DNA of 64,000 nucleotides, from NCBI GenBank assembly GCA_028753945.1, contig JAPNXP010000009.1:5332001-5396000 (forward strand), read 5' to 3'. The notes beneath the pieces were generated by a model. The model saw only the letters and a program-made list of their open reading frames with translations. It was not told the origin of the DNA and made no database searches. Origin of the DNA: Hexactinellida sp. DTS-2022 (lineage: Eukaryota > Porifera > Hexactinellida). Position numbers and translations under genes: made by a program. How positions within the stretch are numbered: position 1 is the first letter of the stretch; each line of letters begins with the position of its first letter. Shown in pieces: positions 57,450 to 64,000 of the stretch.

Positions 57450-60400
57450 TGATCTATGGAGTACATTTGCACTTGCAAAGTGGTGAGCAGTCAAGATTTG
57501 CTTTGGCACACTGGCAGATGGAGCAGTCCCCTTTTCAAGAACATTTGATCAGCTCCCTGCACGCTCTGGAAGCCTCTGGAATTGTCACCCAAACTTGTAC
57601 CCACGAATCTGATATCTTGGTCCAGACAAAATCATGTGGAGAAGGAATCACTAGCTGTGTTTGTGTGCTGGTCATCCAGATTCCTGCTTGATACACTGCA
57701 CGTCGGACATGCTGGAGCTGGAGTAGCGCATCATTGGTGGGTGGGAGCTTGTCCATTGCTCGATTCTTGTGACAGAAGAGTTCCCTTCTTGTATCGTTGA
57801 TGGATCTGGAAGGACTGGTTTTGTCATACAGGATAACAGTCAATCTCTCGATCTTTTTGAAATGGTCATCGTCGACATCCAGCAGCTGGAAGGGGTGACT
57901 GGCGAGATTCACAAATGTCTCTGTGATGTCTTCATAAACATGCCAGGCCTGCCAAACTGACTTCTTGTCCTTGCCGTTGAAGGCAGAGGTTGTGTCGCAA
58001 ACTGAAAATGCATGCAATACAGGTAATGCTCGTGATTTTGGCTCCCCCAGGCTTGCACAGATGGCGTTTATGTGGAAAAACCTGTAATTTTTTCCCATGC
58101 CAAAGGCAACCCAGATGTCTGCCAAAGGATGAGTCGCAATCAGATCATGGAATGTGCCTGCAAGGATGACTTCAACATCTGTATCTACGGTACGCACTTG
58201 AATAGTCTTTGCCCCCTGCTCCAGTGCATGCACTATGTGAACCACACCTCTGGTGTCGCCTCTTCATGATTGCAGTTTTTCATGGGGGTGCTGGCACCAA
58301 TAGACACCACAGCTTGCCCTGATGTGACATATGCAGCTTTGGCTGGTGGCAATTTTAACTCTTCAACTTTGGAAGTCAAAAAGGCGAACAGCTCCTTCTT
58401 GTTCAATGGGTCACGGAGGAAGTCCATCCAATTGCCTGGCAGTTTCGTCTTGCCTGAGACTTTCCTGCGCACGCCCTTTCCTCTCTTTTTCCCGCGTAGA
58501 CTCCTTCAAACTGTCTGATATGTATGTGTCCCACACAACATCCAACCTCGTGGCAGTCTGCATCTGCTTCTCCAGGTACGGTATGAATACAATGTCTGCA
58601 TACTCATGGAAGGTGCTGACGCTGGCAGTTGGTAGGAAGTGGACGATGATGGCAACATCCATGACTTTGCAGTCATGAGTTGAGGGTGGCTCTGATTTCC
58701 CGGGCTGATCAAAACATTGCAGCAGGCCAGACTTCGTGTTTGGTAAATGAAGCTTGCCAAAGTCTGAGAGGGAAGGAGGGAAGGACTGTATTTCATGTGC
58801 AAAGAACTCAGCCAAGTCACCTTCCCTGTTCCAGGGCCGTAGCCACTGGTCAGGTTGGTCAGGTTTCAACCTGACCACTTTTGGTTGATTAATTTCCCAA
58901 TATGGCACCACTCGGTCAGGTTGGTCAGAATAACCTGACAACTCGGTAAAGTTGGTCAGATTAACCTAACCACTCTGTCAGGTGGTCAAATTAACCTGAC
59001 CACTTTGATTTGGTGGCTACGGCCCTGTGCTCTGCATAGATATGTATAGCTGACCAAAGAGTGACACATTGTTCTGAAGCACTTTGATTTTCTTCCCCTG
59101 CTTAGATGTTACCTTGCGGTGATGAATCCTGAAGATCACAAGAGAATTCCTGTGGATTGGGTCATGGATGGAGTGGCTGCGCACATCAAGCACATTCTTG
59201 ACGAATTCCTGGTACTGTTTCTTGCCTGTATCCTCCAAGGTGTGCACTGCGACTACCGTAGTTTCGTCTGCGCAGGTTCGATTGTTGAGAGTTACTAAAT
59301 CTGGGAAATCATCAAAGAAGGGATTGCCCATTCTTCTGATGGTTTCGGAGAGGCTGGTAACCTGTCTCTGTAAGGACTTCTGTGTCGAGAGAGCCTGCTC
59401 GTGGTGCTGGAAGTTCTTGGGTATCTGTGGATCATCATCAGGAGGGTATTCTTCCTCAAACTGCTTCAGCAGTCTGGCAGTCTCTGGGCCAGAGAGCATC
59501 CATCGTTGAAAAGCAACCGGGTTTTGTGTGAGCCCAACAGCACCTCCCGATCCTTTCACAATCTTGTTTTCCTGCTCGTGAGCCTGATCAAATGGGATGG
59601 CAGAGAACTTGTTGGTGGTCTTGGAAAGGATCCAGTGGGAACACCTTTCAAACTCATCATTGATAGTGTCAGGCAAGGACTTCATGTCCCTGATGTGGAT
59701 AGGCATCCACCGTGAGTAGTTAACATGATCCAAGGCAAAGAAGAGCGGTGTGAGTTCCTCCAAGACCTCCACATACAGAGGGAAATTTTTCTCTCTGTGA
59801 GCCCTGACGAAAATGAGAATTAGGGTTTCATATCTCATGATCAGGTCCCAGTACATGAAAGTAGGACTCTTCTTCTGCATCTCGTTTCTCCAGGCCATGG
59901 CAGATGCATTGTCTTTGGGGCCTCGCTGAGCATGAAAGCCTCCTTCTGGAGAATATGCAGGGTCAAGAGAGTGACTTGGTGGGCATGCCTGGTTCGAGTT
60001 AGGTGTGCTGCCTTCAGATAAGAATCAGCTGTGCCAGAGGATGCTACCTCTGCCTGTGTGAGGGCCGTTGTCCAGCCAGAACCATCCAAGACATCACCCA
60101 ATGTACTCCAGAGGGCCATTTCTGTGTGCAGACCACCTAGCATAACCACATGAACTCTCTCACCATCAGTGTCTGGCCATCTCCACTGTACAAATTTTGC
60201 CAGGGCAAACAGAGGCTGGTCAAATGTAGTGACTGGGATTTGTCCAGGATTCAGAAATTCGACAGCTTGTCTCATGACATCCATGCCGTGCTTGATCATA
60301 GCAGGAGTGGCGGACTTCTCATAGAACAGAGGAAGGAGTGCACATAGTCCTGGAGGGTCTTCTACTGGAGTTTGCATAGAGGCAAATTTATGCAGTCCAT

Positions 60401-62110
60401 GCAATGGCATCTCCATTGGTGAGTTCTTCTCTCTCTAGAAGTGGTAGTGCATGCTCTACCCAGCTTTGATCCAGTTCTCTGGCCTCATCTAAGCAGCCGA
60501 CCTTGTCTTTAAATACATCACACTCTGGCACCGAGACAGCAGTGGTTTCATTGCAACGGCTGGGGCAGAGGCGTAGTTGTCTGGAAGAGAATGAATTTCA
60601 TTTCCAGAGGGTGGTATCGTAATAGGTGGTCTACTCACACCAGCTTTAGTCTTGGTAGGCAACTGAAAAAGGCTGATTCCAGTCCCATGGAATGATGTTT
60701 GGGAAGTGGTTGAGCTGGGGTTGTGGTCTAGGTTGTCCAGGGCGCCCACAGTGAACAACCCTTTCCGGAGACATGCAGGAGTAACTACTCCATCTTCTAT
60801 AAAGCGTTCACAGGTAGAAGTGGCGATCCAGTCCTCAATCTCCATAATCCTGTCATAGGAAACACTGATGCCCATCTGGTATAACTGCTGGATGAGTGTC
60901 TTGCTTCTGCTCAGTGCATGCACATTGATGCCAATGTAGATGGGGAGGGGTGGCTCAGGCTCCAGAGTGTGCCTGGTCTTCACAGCAGTACGAGATGTTT
61001 TTCCTTTTGTGTTGTAAATGATGCTCTGGCCGATGGTTAGGCAAGCCTGGGAGTCACGCTTGTCTTGATCTTTCAAGTTGTAGCCATTCAAGATCATGGA
61101 AACAAAAGACTTGAGGCTTGAGGGTATTGAGTCTTCTTGGCATTGAGCCGGGAAGCAACCAGTGAATTTGAAGCCTTGATGGCTTGAAATGTCTTTTCTG
61201 ACTAACGTAGCAGCTTTGGCCAGGATAAGAGCATCTTCTGAGAAGTCTCGAGTCTTCAGAACATACTTCAACATATTTCTCATGCCTTCCTTGAAAACGA
61301 GAACAGTGTTTCTTCCATCATACTGTTCTTGTGCCACTGGGAATCGTTCTAGCAGATAATCCTTCAGCCTGGTCTTGTTGACTAGTTTCTTGATGCTCAG
61401 TTCTTCTAGACGTTTCACATACAGAGAATGGATCTCGGATAGTTTGAAGAGGAGAGTTCCAGAGTTCACAGATTCCGCAATGTATCTGGCGAGTTCTTCA
61501 AATGCCCGAGACTCGTTCATTTTCGCATCTGTGTCTTCAGGTATTTGGTTTAGCTTGCGAGTGAGACTACGGTAGCGATTTCTCAACTTGACCATACATG
61601 TCAGATGGTATTTGGCCTCCATTGCAATTAGATCTCCTCCAACTATTCTACTCAAGAGCTGGGTGTCGTTTAGCTCTGTGATTATTTCCCGGATATTTTT
61701 GTCTGCATCAAATGTTGAAACTTCATGAAGAACATGTTCCTCTTCCCCTTTCTCGCATAATTCACATTTTGAACGTCAAGTGCTTTGCGCTTACTGGGCC
61801 TTTTCTCTTCATCATCATGGTTGCGCTCTCTCTTCTTCTTTGCCTTTGCTAACTTAGAATTGTTGAATTTAAAGTGACAAGATTTGTGCCAGGAAGCAGA
61901 ATGAGAAGCAAAGTTGGCAACAGTTTCATCACTCCCAAAATATAGTTCACCTGGAAGAGCACCAATGGCCCGGAACTGTTCTACGTTGGTAAGGAATGAT
62001 GTGTAGGCATCTGTATTGTCACGACTTGATCCAGGGCTCAGCAAGGGACACTTGAAGGGTTCACCAGTCTCCTGCTTGCAAATCACACAGCGATCCCAGT
62101 TCAGTTCCAT
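57450..62110 (-). pseudogene. Large multi-domain transposon protein (XPG-like, Cys-rich tail), decayed
   Basis: From 62110 downwards: an N-terminal zinc-binding part (CVICKQETGEPFKCP..WHKSCHFKFN), then EAKYHLTCMVKLRNRYR, CQEDSIPSSLKSFVSMILNG, DNLDHNPSSTTSQTSFHGTG, a central block WRNEMQKKSPTFMYWDLIMR.. with DQAHEQENKIVKGSGGAVGL, then HEEA, TVDTDVEVILAGTFHDL and HAFSVCDTTSAFNGK, resembling the GCDYT-type motif of XPG/FEN nucleases, and a Cys-rich tail (CSICQCAK..CKCKC). Frames change near 61735, 60530, 60400, 59950, 58470 and 58255, a TGA interrupts near 57535, and a MITE sits at 58832-59027. GC content is well above the flanks. Proteins of this layout are abundant in cnidarian and other animal genomes. 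Confidence 0.7.
58832..59027. mobile_element. hAT-like MITE inside the large transposon
   Basis: Inverted ends CAGGGCCGTAGCCAC and complement. The interior has repeats of 'ggtcaggttggtcag' and 'ttaacctgaccact'. The 8-bp duplication is not obvious. It separates ..QLYISMQ from ..GDLAEFFAHE of the host protein. Confidence 0.75.
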
Positions 62111-62876
62111 GCTGACACTCTGAAAGGAGAAGAAAACCTATTATCTGCTAACACAATACAATTACTCCTAAGATATAGCCAACTAGTCATACAAACACAA
62201 CACAATTACTGAACACAAATTACCACTAGTCATCATACACAATACAATTACTGCACATTAATTGTAATGTAATGTAGTCCTGTGTTGTTGGGGTTCCCAG
62301 CATTGGGGAATCCACAACAACTTTAGAATACGATTTAATATCAATTTAATGCCTATAATATTATAGAGTTTCTAAACATGGGGATATGATACAAAAAAAA
62401 AGTTGAGGAAAATCGCTCTTTTTCATATTTGTCGGCCATTTTTTTCATTTTACACACAATAAAAATTGAATCTCCGAAGGGCTCCTAGGCTAACATTTAT
62501 CGATATGCCCTAAGGGTTCCTCATGCCAAATTTGGTGCTTTTATCCACCATGTAACCGTAATCGTTAAATATAGCCCTAAGCCACCTCACTATAAGGGTC
62601 TATGGGGGCGTAGTGTATATTTCGCCACAAATTGTTCTTATTCACATTCGTTTCGGTATGAAACACGGGACGATTTATGCTGTGTATTTGTAGCAAAATT
62701 ATATAGGATACTCAAAAGAACTTTCCCAGGATAGAAGTATTACCTGTCCCCCGTTACGACCCAATAGCACTGAGAGATACCACAGTGTACAGGGGAGAGG
62801 AGGGGGAGAAGTTATACACATTGTCTATGAGAACTGTATGGCATATCCCTCCCATCTTATTACGTACAAGAAATAG

Positions 62877-63204
62877 TAATTTCACTTCTTGAATTTCAAC
62901 TTTTTAAGTTATTAGAAGAACTGTTAGAGTTTTATTTCCATATTTTTATTTTTGGCATTTATTTCATTTACACTTTCTAAACGAATGCATTTTCGCTTTA
63001 GTTAAATAGTACAAAAAATACGTACATGCAACATTTTGTAAATAAATAGATTAATTAATTAAACTATAACTTCAATATTCAAATTACATTTTATCTTAGT
63101 TAAATATAATTTAATTAATGTTTGAATAGTGAAGACTTCGAATGTTTAATTAATTAATTAAAGTATAATTATTACAAATAGAAATAGAAATACGTGTACT
63201 AAGT
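62877..63204. other. AT-rich stretch, no gene
   Basis: Nothing beyond AT-rich low-complexity sequence. Confidence 0.5.
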
Positions 63205-63705
63205 CGCGACCAAACCTGGGGCTGATTACTAGTGAGTGATTACGATTACGATTACGATTACATCCTTCAGAAATAGCTTGATTACGATTACGATTACGAT
63301 TACAGGAAATGTTGTAATCGATTACAATCAATTACAATCGATTACAATTTCATTTTCTTTACGGTGCAATTACGATCATTCCGATTAAGCCCCGGAGTTT
63401 CATGCGCACGAAAAATAAGGCCCGTGTGTATGGGGGTAGCCACCAAGAATTATTTGTATGGCCCGGATATATCTTTGGGGGTTGCAATGAGATCAGCGAA
63501 CCCTCATTCTTATTCAAAGTTATTGTGGAAAATTTGGGGGCCTGGTGTCATACCTGGGGCTGATTACTAGTGGGTGATTACGATTACGATTACATCCTTC
63601 AAAAAAGCTTGATTATGATTACGATTACGATTACAGGAAAAGTTGTAATCGATTACAATCGATTACGATTGTAATCGTAATCAGCCCCAAGCCTGGTCGC
63701 GACCC
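63205..63705. repeat. GATTAC-repeat foldback element
   Basis: Outer inverted repeat TCGCGACCAAACCTGGGGCT and near-complement. Inside, (GATTAC)n and (ATCGATTACA)-type blocks occur in both halves, with 'ctggggctgattactagtg' present twice in direct orientation (63217 and 63553). Confidence 0.75.
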
Positions 63706-64000
63706 TCTTATCTAACAAATATAACTATATTTGATAGATAATATTATAATATTATAGTTATTTTTATTTTAGTTAACACGAGATAGTTTGATATATTTCT
63801 TCTTTTCACTTTGTCCATTCATAATACATATCACCACACTATAAAACCATAATGCCCACTAATATAATTCTTTTGTGCGGTAATGTCGCACCCAAATTTA
63901 CCAGTGCCGAACCTTCATGCACCCTACCGTCTTAGTATTATAGCCATGCGGGCCCAGCTTAAATAGTTAGGGCAGCTGCAAGGGGGAAAAGCGCGCCAAG
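63706..64000. other. Right end, no feature recognised
   Basis: AT-rich sequence ending in a slightly GC-richer stretch; no supported gene. Confidence 0.4.

Larger units (their letters stand above)
57170..62592. mobile_element. Large DNA transposon, probably Academ-like
   Basis: Inverted ends TAGTGAGGTG..GGCTTAG extend over about 130 bp (for example gttagcctaggagccc at 57276 and gggctcctaggctaac at 62479). The flank TAA is present on both sides (57167-57169, 62593-62595). The left end has a small internal repetition of TGAGGTG. It encodes one long decayed protein on the minus strand with an XPG-like block, which with a 3-bp duplication suggests Academ; the superfamily name is from memory. Confidence 0.72.
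56883..62876 (+). pseudogene. PARP catalytic domain split by a 5.4-kb transposon
   Basis: The left half (56883-57169) follows a good acceptor TTCTCTCAG and reads ..FIKKIFNPHCWNAFKDKI, then after a frame change near 57072 LFHGSSDTNPDQIINDPQGF NMTYAH: the HG[T/S] NAD-binding motif and GF of PARPs. The right half (62596-62876) reads GLWGRSVYFATNCSYSHSF, then in another frame IYAVYL, an in-frame TAG at 62691, NYIGYSKELSQD, and the C-terminal VYENCMAYPSHLITYK, matching PARP ends. Without the element and one TAA the halves join in frame as MTYAHKGLWGRSVYFA. Two frameshifts and one stop make it a pseudogene. PARPs transfer ADP-ribose from NAD to proteins. Confidence 0.82.

Noticed and set aside
57449-59715. 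Plus-strand ORFs in the large transposon
   Set aside because: They lie opposite recognisable minus-strand protein blocks.
62684-62729. A 46-bp intron (gtatttgtag..ctttcccag) in the right half of the PARP gene
   Set aside because: The downstream frame read through this stretch gives PARP-like text (NYIGYSKELSQD), so it is coding with one stop and not an intron.
1-64000. tRNA and rRNA genes
   Set aside because: No cloverleaf with A and B boxes and no rRNA-like block was recognised by eye; a covariance-model scan was not possible.

Overview
The window is eukaryotic and very AT-rich (roughly one third GC by eye). It contains host-gene exons with apparent splice sites and a very dense, multiply nested load of DNA transposons and miniature inverted-repeat elements (MITEs). 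Sacsin-like ATPase pieces, a TRIM-type NHL domain, LRR plus calcium-binding-EGF membrane proteins, a PARP domain and MULE, THAP/P, Merlin, hAT and probable Academ transposases together suggest a marine invertebrate. A sponge or another early-branching animal is my best guess, but the sequence alone does not settle it.

Layout. 1-590 is the 3' end of an NHL-repeat gene that enters from outside the window. 1155-17030 holds pieces of a sacsin-like gene on the minus strand, exploded by nested insertions: a hAT MITE, a Harbinger-like MITE, a P-like element that itself carries a MULE, two nested MITEs and a foldback element, and a 5.7-kb Merlin-like element with an intact transposase. Removing the insertions together with one copy of each target duplication brings adjacent coding pieces back into frame. 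17762-34765 is a large satellite domain. Two families of 1.2-1.6 kb units lie in opposite orientation and share a 130-bp hairpin and a 60-bp palindromic subrepeat. A 2-kb TTAA-flanked element, an 1.1-kb hAT-like element and one more sacsin fragment interrupt them. 35178-36444 is a long foldback element. 37696-39729 is a GC-rich hAT transposase with two small frameshifts.

40190-53047 holds a three-member family of LRR-EGF single-pass membrane proteins. One is intact (41183-43015, minus) and two are broken (47543-49171, minus; 51413-53047, plus). A hammerhead ribozyme motif lies between the first two at 44847-44892. 53719-56032 is a decayed sacsin-like gene on the plus strand. 56883-62876 is a PARP catalytic-domain pseudogene split by a 5.4-kb element (57170-62592) with a TAA target duplication, encoding a decayed multi-domain protein of the type I attribute to Academ transposons. 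The right end carries a GATTAC-repeat element.

Functionally, only one host-like gene (LRR-EGF) and one transposase (Merlin-like) look intact. Most of the window records repeated insertion, excision and decay. Because so many elements sit in duplicated sequence, empty sites and excision scars can be read directly from paralogous copies inside the window.
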